This document shows, one piece after another, positions 1 through 9,023 of a stretch of DNA of 64,000 bases. The stretch covers positions 6,729 through 70,728 of the forward strand of contig JBGAOB010000002.1 of NCBI GenBank assembly GCA_044222045.1, in the 5' to 3' direction. The translations under genes were made by a program, and so were the position numbers. The notes beneath the pieces were generated by a model. It did not search any database. It was not told the origin of the DNA and was given only the letters and a program-made list of their open reading frames with translations. Every line of letters begins with the position of its first letter. Positions within the stretch are counted from its first letter, which is position 1. The DNA is from JBGAMH01 sp044222045 (GTDB lineage Bacteria > Eisenbacteria > RBG-16-71-46).

Positions 1-809
1 TTGGAACCCGCCAGCGGCACCGAGTGGTACAGCGGCACACCCGCGCCGTCGCGGAAGCCCTTGTTGTTGGCGAAGAAGTTGAAGCCGAACGGCTGCACGC
101 CGTTCGCGTCGACGCGGTACTGGAAGCCGTCGCGCGTGAGCACGTAGAACTGCGAGCTCATGGCCACGCCGGGGTTGCCCACGTTCATGGCGAACTGGTC
201 CACCCACACGCGGCCGCCGATCGGCGCGCCCGCGGCGCCGCGCACGGTGACGTCCCACGCGGCGACCCAGCCCACGCCGGTGTTCTGCGTCCACGCGGCG
301 AGTGCGGCGCGCACCGGCGGGTTGAGGCCGCTCGTGCTGTCGGGACTCGCGAAGCGGATCTCCCACACGCCGCTCTCCCCCGCGCCCACGGGGATCGCGT
401 GCGCGCGGTAGCCGCCCGCGGCGGGCAGCGGCCCGGCCTGCTCCTGCGTGACGTCGGCGATCAGCGCCACCGTCTTGCCCTGCACCACCTGCGCGAGGGG
501 CGCGCTGCCCGCGCCGCCCGTGGGCGACACCCAGCGCACGTGACCGTTGCCCGTGCCGTTGGCGCTTGACGCCACGAGCAGCGTCTCGCCCGCGTTGGCG
601 TACACGAACACACGCGTGAGGCGGCGGATCGTGGAGTTCTGCGTGAAGTCGTTCCGGTACTCGAAGTAGGGACGGCTGCCGCCACTGGAGACCAGCGTGA
701 GGCTGCCTTCGGCGCGGGCCGTGCGGACCGGGGCGAACGCCGCGAACAGCGCGAGGGCGGCGAGAGGCAGCGAGGGCAGGATGCGGCGGAGCAGGCGGTG
801 GGAGTCCAT
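1..809 (-). CDS. Secreted surface protein, N-terminal fragment (runs off window)
   Basis: The frame opens at an ATG complementary to 807-809, preceded by a GAGG ribosome-binding motif, and stays open to base 1, so about 269 N-terminal residues are present. It starts with a clear signal peptide: positively charged start (MDSHRLLRR), hydrophobic core rich in L/A/F, and an A-R-A cleavage site near residue 33. The mature part is rich in G, S, T, V and aromatic residues, as in beta-sandwich cell-surface proteins, and has no recognisable catalytic motif. I do not recognise a family. It is probably exported to the cell surface or secreted. A candidate promoter lies at 947-976. The C-terminus, which would show any anchor or sorting domain, is outside the window. 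Confidence 0.7.
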   Translation of the reverse strand, partial: MDSHRLLRRILPSLPLAALALFAAFAPVRTARAEGSLTLVSSGGSRPYFEYRNDFTQNSTIRRLTRVFVYANAGETLLVASSANGTGNGHVRWVSPTGGAGSAPLAQVVQGKTVALIADVTQEQAGPLPAAGGYRAHAIPVGAGESGVWEIRFASPDSTSGLNPPVRAALAAWTQNTGVGWVAAWDVTVRGAAGAPIGGRVWVDQFAMNVGNPGVAMSSQFYVLTRDGFQYRVDANGVQPFGFNFFANNKGFRDGAGVPLYHSVPLAGS

Positions 810-1331
810 TCGAGCCTCGGGAAGAGAGCGGCGCTGGGGAGACGACATCACCGCCGCACCCTTCCATGGGTGACGACTGCGGGACGCGAGGGCCACCGTG
901 GGGGTGTGGTGGACCAGGGGCAGCAGGAACACGGAGCCAATGGCGCAATCTAGGGTTCGATTTCGAGAAGCCGCAAGCGCGTTCTTCTAATAATGAGGAG
1001 CGCGCGGTGGCGCACATCCGTGGACAGCGTCCCGGCGCGGGAAGTCACATGAGAGTGGGTCGAGCGCGCGGCGCGGGGCGAGGCGGCGTGGCGCGACGGG
1101 AGTCACGGGCCGGGGCGCCGGCGACCCCGGGAGCGACGCGATCCGTGCGCGCGGGGTGCACGGGCCGGTCGTGCTATCCGGCAGGAGATTCCCGCGCCGA
1201 TTCCGCGGGGCGCGAATCGCGCGCCCGCGGAGGCTCGGCGACCCGGACGACGGAACGCGCAAGCGGTTGCGAAAAGGCGAACTGATCCGACCCCTACTCA
1301 GGTCGCTGCGGTTTTCGTACAGTGCGCGGCC
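810..1331. other. Divergent intergenic region (522 bp)
   Basis: No convincing gene. The stretch around 935-1010 is clearly less GC-rich than its surroundings and carries the candidate promoter listed separately for the leftward secreted protein. The open frames here (for example 866-1285) have low-complexity R/G/A translations, no homology I recognise and no ribosome-binding site. Upstream of fhs no good -35/-10 pair was found. Confidence 0.6.
947..976 (-). promoter_or_regulatory. Candidate sigma-70 promoter of the leftward secreted protein
   Basis: On the minus strand, TTGCGG (complement of 971-976) and TAGATT (complement of 947-952) are separated by 18 nt, inside the least GC-rich stretch of the region. 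This would give a leader of about 130 nt before the ATG at 809. Assigned by eye only. Confidence 0.35.
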
Positions 1332-2960
1332 ATGAAACCCATCGTCGAAGTCGCACGCGCGCTGGACATCGATCCGGCCCATCTGGAGCTGTACGGACCG
1401 TACAAGGCGAAGCTCACCATGGCCGCGACCCGGGGCCGTGCCCCGCGCGGCAAGCTGGTCCTGGTGTCGGCCATCACCCCCACGCCCGCGGGCGAGGGCA
1501 AGACCACCACGTCGGTGGGACTGGCGCAGGGCCTGGCCCGCATCGGCGTGACGGCGGCGTGCGCACTGCGCGAGCCCAGCCTGGGCCCGGTGTTCGGCAT
1601 GAAGGGCGGCGGCGCCGGCGGTGGCGCCTCCGAAGTGCTGCCGGTGATGGACATCAACATGCACTTCACCGGTGACTTCCACGCCATCTCGGCCGCGCAC
1701 AACCTGCTGGCCGCGATCGTGGACAACCACCTGCACCACGGCAACGCCGTGGGCCTGGACACGCGGCGCGTCACGTGGAAGCGCGTCGTGGACATGAACG
1801 ACCGCGCGCTGCGCGACATCGTGATCGGGCTGGGCGGCCGCACCGAGGCGATTCCGCGCGAGAGCGGCTTCGACATCACGGCGGCGAGCGAAGTGATGGC
1901 CATCCTGTGCCTGGCCGACGGCATCGCCGACCTGAAGGCGCGCCTGGGCCGCATCGTGGTGGGCTACAAGACCGACGGCACGCCGGTGACCGCGTCCGAC
2001 CTCAAGGCCGTGGGCGCGATGGCCGCGCTGCTCAAGGACGCGATCAAGCCGAACCTGGTGCAGACCACCGAGGGCGTGCCCGCGTTCGTGCACGGCGGCC
2101 CGTTCGCGAACATCGCGCACGGCACCAACTCGATCGCCGCCACCAAGGCCGCGCTGTCGTACGCCGACATCGTGGTGACGGAGGCCGGCTTCGCGTTCGA
2201 GCTGGGCGCCGAGAAGTTCTTCGACATCAACTGCCGCTACGGCGGCTTCGCGCCCAGCGCCACCGTGCTGGTGGCCACGATCCGCGCCCTCAAGATGCAC
2301 GGCGGCGTGCCGCTGGCCGAGGTGAACCAGCCGAACACCACCGCGATGGTGAAGGGCTTCGCGAACCTCGAGAAGCACCTGGAGAACATCAAGAAGTTCG
2401 GGCAGAAGTGCGTGGTGGCGATCAACCACTTCCCTTCGGACACGAACGAGGAAGTGGAGACGCTGCGCGTGCACTGCGAGGCGATGGGCCTTCAGGCCGT
2501 GGTCGCGAAGACGTTCAGCGAGGGCGGCAAGGGCTGCGAGGACCTGGCGACCGTCGTGCGCGACGTGGTGGCGAAGAGCGAGCCCGGCTTCAAGCCGCTC
2601 TACGACTGGAACGACAGCATCGAGAAGAAGATCGCCACGGTGGCGCACGAGATGTACGGCGCGCAGGCCGTGGACTACACCGCCCGCGCCAAGCGCGACC
2701 GCGCGCAGCTCGAGAAGGCCGGCTTCGGCAAGCTGCCCGTGTGCATCGCGAAGACGCAGCAGTCGTTGTCGGACAACCCGGCGCTGCTCGGCCGGCCGAA
2801 GGACTTCCTGGTGACGGTGCGCGAGATCCAGCTCGCGGCCGGGGCGGGCTTCGTGATCCCGATCACGGGCGAGATCCTGCGCATGCCCGGCCTGCCCAAG
2901 GAGCCGCTCGCGTCGAAGTTCGACCTCACCGAGGAAGGCGAAATCGTGCGGCTGGACTGA
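1332..2960 (+). CDS. fhs: Formate-tetrahydrofolate ligase
   Basis: Cytoplasmic one-carbon enzyme that joins formate to tetrahydrofolate using ATP, giving 10-formyl-THF for purine synthesis, formyl-Met-tRNA or the methyl branch of acetyl-CoA metabolism. The 542-residue protein is close to the usual length of about 555. The P-loop TPAGEGKTT is at residues 51-59. It is followed by the family-typical stretches EPSLGPVFGMKGG and DINMHFTGDFHA, and by the internal VQTTEGVPAFVHGGPFANIAHG region. It is a single-gene unit: a terminator-like hairpin follows at 3008-3036 and the next gene converges. The ATG at 1332 has only a weak ribosome-binding site. No folD or other folate gene is adjacent, so the pathway direction cannot be read from context. 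Confidence 0.97.
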   Translation: MKPIVEVARALDIDPAHLELYGPYKAKLTMAATRGRAPRGKLVLVSAITPTPAGEGKTTTSVGLAQGLARIGVTAACALREPSLGPVFGMKGGGAGGGASEVLPVMDINMHFTGDFHAISAAHNLLAAIVDNHLHHGNAVGLDTRRVTWKRVVDMNDRALRDIVIGLGGRTEAIPRESGFDITAASEVMAILCLADGIADLKARLGRIVVGYKTDGTPVTASDLKAVGAMAALLKDAIKPNLVQTTEGVPAFVHGGPFANIAHGTNSIAATKAALSYADIVVTEAGFAFELGAEKFFDINCRYGGFAPSATVLVATIRALKMHGGVPLAEVNQPNTTAMVKGFANLEKHLENIKKFGQKCVVAINHFPSDTNEEVETLRVHCEAMGLQAVVAKTFSEGGKGCEDLATVVRDVVAKSEPGFKPLYDWNDSIEKKIATVAHEMYGAQAVDYTARAKRDRAQLEKAGFGKLPVCIAKTQQSLSDNPALLGRPKDFLVTVREIQLAAGAGFVIPITGEILRMPGLPKEPLASKFDLTEEGEIVRLD

Positions 2961-3007
2961 CACGCGACGAACGAAGGTCGACGCTCAAGGACCGGGCGTC
3001 TTGCGAG

Positions 3008-3036
3008 GGGCGGGCTCCGAAAGGTGTCCGCCCTTT
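3008..3036 (+). terminator. Terminator-like hairpin downstream of fhs
   Basis: GGGCGGGC (3008-3015) can pair with GTCCGCCC (3026-3033) with one G-T pair and a 10-nt loop, followed by TTTC. It lies 48 nt after the fhs stop codon. Confidence 0.5.
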
Positions 3037-3057
3037 CGCGTGGGCGGCGGGGCGCCA

Positions 3058-3088
3058 TGAAGATCCGGCGGTCGGCGCTGGATCTTCA
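3058..3088. terminator. Perfect 9-bp hairpin between convergent genes
   Basis: TGAAGATCC (3058-3066) and GGATCTTCA (3080-3088) form a perfect 9-bp stem with a 13-nt loop, between fhs and the end of the GH13 gene. It could be a bidirectional transcription barrier. No T-run follows on either strand, so the role is uncertain. Confidence 0.35.
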
Positions 3089-3119
3089 GGGTGGCGGAAC
3101 CGGTCGGCGCGCGGGTGGC

Positions 3120-6100
3120 TCAGCCGCGCTTGCGCGTGATGCGCTTGCCGCGGGCGGGCACCGACGGCTTCTTCGCGGCAGGCTTCGGCTTCGCCGTGGG
3201 CTTCGGCTTCGCGGTGACCTGCTTCTTCGGCACGGGCTTCTGCTTCGCCACGGGCTTCGGCCCTGCACCGGCCTGCTTCTTCGCCACGGGCTTCGCCTTC
3301 GCCGAGGCCTTCTTCCGCGAGGTGGGCCTTGCGGTCGCCGCGGCGCGCGTCTTCGCGGCGGCCTTCGCCTTCACGGCCGGTCGGCGCGGAGCGGGGGTCG
3401 CCTTCGCCGTGGCGCGCTGCTTCGCGACGGGCTTCGCCTTCGCGGCCGCCGGCTTCTTCACGGCAGGCTTCGCCTTCGCCGTGGCCGCGGCGGGTTTCGC
3501 GCCGGTCATGGCGGCGACCCACGCGTTCCACTTCCAGCCGGCGGCGGCAGCCGCGGCGTGTTCGCGATCGAGCCGCGCCCGCAGCGCGCGCAGCGCGGTC
3601 GCGTCGGGCGCGTCGGCCTGCGCGAGCAGTTCGGGCAGCGCGATCCACCACGCGAGGCGCTCGAAGGCTTCGGCGCCGAACCACGTGACGCCCCCGTGCT
3701 CGTTCACGTCCAGCAGCCAGCGCACGTCGGGATCGTCCACGAACGCGCGACGCGCCGCCGAGGCCGCGCCGGGGCGGCCCTCGGCCCAGCGACGGTGCGC
3801 GAACGCGGCGCGCACGCGGGCGGCGGCGCGCCACGCGTCGTCGTCGGCGAGCCCGCAGCCGCGCAGCGCTCCGGCGACGGCAGGGCGCACGCGCAGCGCG
3901 TCGAACAGCTCCACGGCGCCGGCGTCGGGTCCGAGCGGATCGCGCAGCGAACCGAGCGCCTCGACGGCCGCCCACGCGCGCGCGGCCATGCGTTCGGCGT
4001 CGGTCGGTGCGGCGTGCAGCGGCAGCACGCCCGCGATCGCCGCGGGCCAGCCGCGGCCGTGCGCGGCCACCGCGGGCAGCGCGTCGACCGCGGCGAAGCG
4101 CTCGAGCAGGCGGTGCGCGATCGTGCCGGCGTCGCCGCGCCACGCGCCGTGCACCACCGTGCGCGCGGCCGCCAGCATCTGGCCGGCGGCGCGCTCGAGC
4201 CGCGCGGGCGTGGCGGTGGGCGCGAGCAGCTCGCGCAGCGCCTCGTGCACCGGGCGCAGCTCCAGCTCGCGCAGCGCGTCGTCCAGGCTCGGCACGCCGG
4301 CGCCGGCGAGTTCGTCGGCGAGCCGGCGCCACGGGCGGCCGTCCTCGGCCACCACGCGCCAGTCGAGCAGCACCAGCGAGTCGTAACCACCCAGCTCCAC
4401 GCGCAGGCCGCGCGCGGCGAGGTCGGCGGTGTTCAGCAGGAACTCGTTCGAGTGCACGAGATCGCGGCAGCGCACGAGCGCGTCGCCCGCGGGCAGGCCG
4501 AGGCCCTCGACGAGCGAGCGCTGGCGCAGCGTGCGGCCGGCGCCCTTGTCGGCGTACGCGGCGCTCATGCGGAGCCAGCCGCGTGCGTCGGCCCAGCGGT
4601 TCTGGAACACGATCAGTGCGGCCTCGGAGCCGGCGCGGTTGGAGTACGCGTACACGTCCTCGTTCACGCTGCCCGAGTCGGCGAAGCAGTCGTACAGCAG
4701 GAAGTCGCGCGAGCCCGAGAACAGCCAGCGGCGGTGCAGCAGCGGCGCGATGCGGCGGCGGTGCTCGGCCACCAGGCCCTCGTCCACGACCTCGTCGCGG
4801 TACGCACGCCGGTATTCCATGCCGTACTTCTCTTCGAGCCCCTCGAACTGGCCGTGGCCGAACATCGGCAGGCCGGGCAGCGTGGCGAGCAGCGTGCACA
4901 CGCCGAAGTACTTCTCGCCGCGCCCGAACTGGTCCACCGCGGTGCGCTCGTCGGGGTTGTTCACGAAGTTCACGTAGCGCTGCAGGATGTCGGGGTCGAA
5001 CTCGAGCGTGTTCTTGATCACGCTGCGGTAGTTCGCGTTCTGCTCGTCGCGCAGCATGTTCATGAACGCGCTGTTGTACACGCGGTGCATGCCGAGCGTG
5101 CGGACGAAGTAGCCCTCCATCAGCCAGAACGCCTCGGCCAGCAGCAGCGTGCCCGGCGCCTCCACGGCGACGCGGTCCACGACCTCGCGCCAGAACTCCT
5201 GCGGCATCAGGTGATCGAGTTCGGCGCGAGTGAGCCCGTGGCCCGCGCGCGACGGGATGCCGGAACCCGAGCCGGGCTCGGGGAACCACAGGCGCTGGAT
5301 GTGGCGCTTGGCCAGCGTCATGGCGGCGTCGAAGCGGATGATCGGGAAGCGCCGCGCCACGGCGAGGATCGTCTGGATCACCTGCTCCCGGACGTCGGCG
5401 CGCAGGTAGTCGAGCTGCGCGGTGTCGTTCCACGGGAAGCTGGTGCCGTCGTTGCCGTGGTAGATGAACGTGGTGTGCCCGCTGCCGCGGTCGACGCGCT
5501 TGAACACCACGGCCGCGTCGCTGCGATCGTAGTAGTGGTCCTCGATCCACAGACCCACGCGTCCGTCGGTGGACAGGTCGGGCCCGCCGAACGTGTAGGC
5601 CGGGTACGGCGGCTCGGGCAGCTGCAGGAACCACTCGGGGTGCTCCACCACCCAGCGCGAGTCGATGCCCATGTGGTTCGGCACCATGTCGCTGGCCAGC
5701 CGCAGCCCGCGCGCGGCGGCGCGGTCGCGCAACCGCGCGTACGCCTCCTCGCCGCCCAGGTCGTGCGCGATCACGTAGTCGTGCAGCGAGTACGCGGACG
5801 CGGCCGCTTCCGGGTTGCCGCAGAGCTGCTTGATGCGCTGCGACGCGTGGCTGCGCTCCCACAGGCCGATGAACCAGATCGCGTTGATGCCGAGGTCGCG
5901 CAGGCGGTCGAGTTCCTCGTCGGGAACCTGGTCCAGCCGCTTCACCTCGCGGCCGTACGCCTTCGCGAGCTGGTCCAGCCAGACGTACGTGCTCTTGGCC
6001 AGCAGCACGCACGTGGGCATCCAGTGCTGGTCGGGGCTGAACGCCTCGTACTCCTCGTCGTGCGCGCCGAAGCGCAGCACGGCGTTCTCGCTGGAGTCGC

Positions 6101-6917
6101 CGCCGAGCCCACCGGGGCCGAGCGCCCAGCCGATGCGCGACCAGTAGAGCGCCTCCTCGGCGAGCACGTCGAGCGCGGTGAGCAGCCGCGCGAGGAAGTC
6201 GCCGAGCAGCCACGCCCAGTGCTCGCGGATCCACGCGAGCTGGTCGGCCAGCGACAGCGGCGCGGCCAGCATGGGCGCGCGCAGGAAGTCGACGAGGTTG
6301 GAGCGCTGCGGCCCGAAGCGCGGGCGCGTGTCGAAGTATTCGCGCATCGCGCCGGTGATGCCGCGATAGGCGCTGCGCTCGCCGAGCAGCGTGTCGTCGA
6401 AAAGCTCGGCGTAAGGCCGGCACGCGGGGTTCGCGTTGCCGAGCCAGAGCAGGAGCATCTCTTCCAGCGCGACGGCGCGATGCGGGATGCCGGCCGTCTC
6501 GCCCGCGAGCCACGCCGCGGCGGACAGCCGGCCGCGGTGCACCGCGACCACCGGGAAGTCCTCGCAGAACGCGAGCAAGGCGTGATCGAGCGCGTCGGCG
6601 CCGAGCCGGCCCCGGAACCATGCGAGCGCGTCGGTCCACGCGCGCGGGTCGGACTGCTCGCGGTAGCGCGCGAGCACCAGGTGCATGACCTCGTCGAGCA
6701 GGCCCATCGCGAACAGGTCGGCCGACGACGCCGGCGGCGAGCCGCCACGGGCGGCGGTGAGCCGGGCCGCGAACGTACGCGCGGCGAGCGGCGACGCGAA
6801 GATCACGTGGCCATTGGTGGCGAAGAGCGCGTCGTCGAAGGCGCACCGTTCGCGAGCGGCGCGGGAGACGTGGAACTCCCAGAGCGCGGGCAGGCGGGCC
6901 GGATCGGGAAGGTTCAT
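3120..6917 (-). CDS. GH13 alpha-amylase-family protein with histone-H1-like C-terminal tail
   Basis: A 1265-residue protein starting at the ATG complementary to 6915-6917 (MNLPDPARL); the open frame extends upstream but only into low-quality sequence. The central part is a GH13 (alpha-amylase superfamily) barrel. It shows the VPNHMGID region, the nucleophile motif RFDAAMTLAK, the acid/base glutamate in LLLAEAFW and the transition-state aspartate in NNPDERT. Such enzymes hydrolyse or transfer alpha-glucans. The N-terminal 350 residues and the region after the barrel are helical and unassigned. The last ~127 residues (from about 3500 to 3120) consist almost only of K, A, P, R, T and V in repeats such as AKAKPAVKK and AKPKPTAKPKP, like the C-terminal tail of histone H1 or bacterial AlgP/HctB-type proteins. 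No signal peptide is seen. Substrate unknown; the amylase superfamily call is firm. Confidence 0.85.
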   Translation of the reverse strand: MNLPDPARLPALWEFHVSRAARERCAFDDALFATNGHVIFASPLAARTFAARLTAARGGSPPASSADLFAMGLLDEVMHLVLARYREQSDPRAWTDALAWFRGRLGADALDHALLAFCEDFPVVAVHRGRLSAAAWLAGETAGIPHRAVALEEMLLLWLGNANPACRPYAELFDDTLLGERSAYRGITGAMREYFDTRPRFGPQRSNLVDFLRAPMLAAPLSLADQLAWIREHWAWLLGDFLARLLTALDVLAEEALYWSRIGWALGPGGLGGDSSENAVLRFGAHDEEYEAFSPDQHWMPTCVLLAKSTYVWLDQLAKAYGREVKRLDQVPDEELDRLRDLGINAIWFIGLWERSHASQRIKQLCGNPEAAASAYSLHDYVIAHDLGGEEAYARLRDRAAARGLRLASDMVPNHMGIDSRWVVEHPEWFLQLPEPPYPAYTFGGPDLSTDGRVGLWIEDHYYDRSDAAVVFKRVDRGSGHTTFIYHGNDGTSFPWNDTAQLDYLRADVREQVIQTILAVARRFPIIRFDAAMTLAKRHIQRLWFPEPGSGSGIPSRAGHGLTRAELDHLMPQEFWREVVDRVAVEAPGTLLLAEAFWLMEGYFVRTLGMHRVYNSAFMNMLRDEQNANYRSVIKNTLEFDPDILQRYVNFVNNPDERTAVDQFGRGEKYFGVCTLLATLPGLPMFGHGQFEGLEEKYGMEYRRAYRDEVVDEGLVAEHRRRIAPLLHRRWLFSGSRDFLLYDCFADSGSVNEDVYAYSNRAGSEAALIVFQNRWADARGWLRMSAAYADKGAGRTLRQRSLVEGLGLPAGDALVRCRDLVHSNEFLLNTADLAARGLRVELGGYDSLVLLDWRVVAEDGRPWRRLADELAGAGVPSLDDALRELELRPVHEALRELLAPTATPARLERAAGQMLAAARTVVHGAWRGDAGTIAHRLLERFAAVDALPAVAAHGRGWPAAIAGVLPLHAAPTDAERMAARAWAAVEALGSLRDPLGPDAGAVELFDALRVRPAVAGALRGCGLADDDAWRAAARVRAAFAHRRWAEGRPGAASAARRAFVDDPDVRWLLDVNEHGGVTWFGAEAFERLAWWIALPELLAQADAPDATALRALRARLDREHAAAAAAGWKWNAWVAAMTGAKPAAATAKAKPAVKKPAAAKAKPVAKQRATAKATPAPRRPAVKAKAAAKTRAAATARPTSRKKASAKAKPVAKKQAGAGPKPVAKQKPVPKKQVTAKPKPTAKPKPAAKKPSVPARGKRITRKRG

Positions 6918-7044
6918 GGGGTGCCGCAGGATAGCAGCGGCCGTGCGGCGCGGCACGCGCACGGGCGACTGCCGCGGGAGAGGGCGTGGTCCGTTCCGGC
7001 GGTCGCGGCGCCGTCGTGGAGGAACCGTGCCCGGAGATGCGTGT

Positions 7045-8922
7045 TCAGCGGGCGCTGCCGCCCGACTGCTCGTACGCGGCGGCGGCCTGGCGGGCGATGT
7101 CCGAGTTCGGGCTCTTGGCGAAGGCCTCGCGCAGGAACCCCGCCGCCTCCTCGCGCTGCCCTCGCACGAGCGCGGTCCACGCGAGCATGGCCGGAGCTTC
7201 ACCGTTGCCGGGCGCGAGTTCGCGGGCGATGGTCGCGAGCGACTCGGCCGCGGCGTAGTCGCCGAGCTGGAATCGGCAGACGGCGCGATTCACGAGTGCG
7301 GCGGCCTCGGTTTCCCACAGGGGGCGCGGTTGCGCGGCCTGCGCGGCCACGAACAGCGACTCGGCCCGCGCGTACTGCTCGGCTTCGAACGCGTGCACGG
7401 CCTGGCGGGTGAGCTCGGTTGTTCGCGGTTCGATCACGACCACGGGCCGGTCGGGAAAGTTCGGGTTCATGCCCAGCACCACCTCGGGCAGCGAATCGTA
7501 CGTGGCGAGCCCGCCGAAGCGCCGCCAGGCCAGGCTCGAGTCGCGGTACCAGACGCGCGCCGCGAGCTGCGACTGGAGCCCGACCTCGACCATGGTCGGG
7601 AAGCTCCACGTGTAGATGCGCGCCCCGGTGGGCAGCGTGGGGTAGCGCCGGCGCAGCTCCGAGTGCACCTCGAGCGCCACGATCTGCAGGCGCGTGAGCC
7701 GCGTGTACGACAGGTCCGACGTGGACACGGGAGGCAGCGGCGCGATGATCGGGAGCGGCACCGGCGCCGTCAGCAGCATCAGCGCGCGCAGCGCGACGAA
7801 CGCCGCGAGCAGCCACGGCTCGGCCACCGCGAGCAGGCCGCCCACGGCGAGACCCGCCGCGAGCATGGCCAGCGATGCGCGCCACGCGTTCCAGTCGGGC
7901 AGCAGCGTCGCCAGCGGCAGGGTCGCGACCAGCGCCAGCGCGGCGACGGCGGCGAGCGCCGGGGCCGCCGCGGCGAGGCGGCGGCGTGCGTCGCGTCGCG
8001 TCGCGAACAGGGCGGCGCCCAGCAGCAGCACGGCGTGCGCGGCGAGGACCATCGCGCGCGTCGCGGGCGCGGCGTCCTCCACGTTGGCGAACGCCGCCGC
8101 CACGTGCGCGAGCGCGGCCGGCCAGCGCCCGGGAGCGAGGCCTCCGGGCGGCAGCGGCAGCCCGTGCGCGCGAGCGAACGCGTAGCCGGCGCCCCACAGC
8201 GCCAGCGCGAGGGCGGCGGGCGCGGCCATCGCGACAGCCGCCGGTGCGCGCCGTTCGCGCAGCCACGCCACCAGCGGCAGCGCGGGCAGCACCAGTGCGG
8301 CCGACTCGTGCGACGACGCACCCGCGAGGCCCGCGAGCGCGGCGGTCCAGCCGCGCCCGGCGAGCGCCTCATGCACGGCGAGTGCGGCGCCGAGCATCGC
8401 GAGCAGGTGCTGCACCGCGCTCGGCCACGCGAACCACACGCGCGCGGCCTCGGTCAGCAGCGGCGTGGTGGCGAGCGCCGCGGCCGCCCACGGCGACAGG
8501 CCGCGCCGCGCGATGCGGAACAGCACGAACGCGAGCGCCAGCAGCAGCGCCGCGTGGATCGCGGCCATCACGCCGGGCGCCGACACGAGCCACGACGACA
8601 CGGCCGAGAACCACGCCTGCCGAGCGAGCGGCCGCCAGTAATACGCGGCGCCCATGGTGCCGAACCAGTCGAACGGCCGCTGGAACGCGCGGTAGGCGAG
8701 GAACGCGTAGTCGTCGGCCACCGCCACGCCAGGCCGTCCGCCACGGCAGGCGGCGAGCAGCACGGCCAGCGCGGCGACCAGCAGCAGCGGCGCAAACGCG
8801 CCCACGCGCGTGCTCGCGGCGCGGGCGGGCTTGCGCGCGGCGGCGTGCGCCGCGGGGTGCGCCGCGGGGTGCGCCGCGGGGTGCGCCTGCTCGCGTGTTC
8901 GGGATGGCGTCGGCCGGGCCAT
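7045..8922 (-). CDS. Multi-pass membrane protein with C-terminal TPR repeats (glycosyltransferase-like)
   Basis: 625 residues. After an Ala/His/Pro-rich start, encoded by 12-bp tandem repeats, come about ten hydrophobic segments (residues ~40-400) and then a soluble C-terminal part with TPR-like helical repeats (residues ~480-620: ESLFVAAQ, RAVCRFQLGDYAAAESLA, ALVRGQREEAAGFLREA). The N-terminal loop after the first membrane segment contains DDYAFLAYRAFQRPF and YYWRPLARQAWF. A second gene at 18422-20388 has the matching motif YFRPLARQVWFE and the same membrane-then-TPR plan, so the two are paralogues. The layout resembles membrane glycosyltransferases of the PMT/DUF2723 kind, which use lipid-linked sugars, but I see no diagnostic catalytic motif and the function is unproven. 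The start at 8922 has a poor ribosome-binding site, and a start after the repeat is possible. Confidence 0.6.
   Translation of the reverse strand: MARPTPSRTREQAHPAAHPAAHPAAHAAARKPARAASTRVGAFAPLLLVAALAVLLAACRGGRPGVAVADDYAFLAYRAFQRPFDWFGTMGAAYYWRPLARQAWFSAVSSWLVSAPGVMAAIHAALLLALAFVLFRIARRGLSPWAAAALATTPLLTEAARVWFAWPSAVQHLLAMLGAALAVHEALAGRGWTAALAGLAGASSHESAALVLPALPLVAWLRERRAPAAVAMAAPAALALALWGAGYAFARAHGLPLPPGGLAPGRWPAALAHVAAAFANVEDAAPATRAMVLAAHAVLLLGAALFATRRDARRRLAAAAPALAAVAALALVATLPLATLLPDWNAWRASLAMLAAGLAVGGLLAVAEPWLLAAFVALRALMLLTAPVPLPIIAPLPPVSTSDLSYTRLTRLQIVALEVHSELRRRYPTLPTGARIYTWSFPTMVEVGLQSQLAARVWYRDSSLAWRRFGGLATYDSLPEVVLGMNPNFPDRPVVVIEPRTTELTRQAVHAFEAEQYARAESLFVAAQAAQPRPLWETEAAALVNRAVCRFQLGDYAAAESLATIARELAPGNGEAPAMLAWTALVRGQREEAAGFLREAFAKSPNSDIARQAAAAYEQSGGSAR
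8846..8887. repeat. 12-bp tandem repeat, about 3.5 copies
   Basis: The unit TGCGCCGCGGGG is repeated exactly in tandem at 8846-8881 and continues for half a unit. On the minus strand it encodes a repeated AHPA peptide at the N-terminus of the membrane/TPR protein. Replication slippage is the likely origin; copy number could vary between strains. Confidence 0.85.
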
Positions 8923-8972
8923 GGGACGACAGGTTAGTCAGGGAACGGGCGGCGCGGCCACCGGGAAAGCAC

Positions 8973-9000
8973 GAGGCCCGGACCGTGTGGCCCGGGCCTC
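8973..9000 (-). terminator. Terminator-like hairpin after the SDR gene
   Basis: GAGGCCCGG (8973-8981) pairs perfectly with CCGGGCCTC (8992-9000), with a 10-nt loop. On the minus strand it sits 23 nt after the stop of the SDR gene and is followed by GTGCTTTCCC, a weak U-tract. Confidence 0.55.
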
Positions 9001-9023
9001 GATGGAAGGCGATCGACCGTGCG

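Noticed and set aside
866..1285. 139-residue frame between the first two genes
   Set aside because: No ribosome-binding site, no homology, and R/G-rich composition typical of random GC-rich sequence.
2926..7412. Long antisense frames (such as 2926-6846 minus and 3024-7412 plus) opposite the GH13 gene
   Set aside because: Arginine/alanine/glycine-rich translations without motifs, caused by high GC third positions; the GH13 frame has catalytic motifs.
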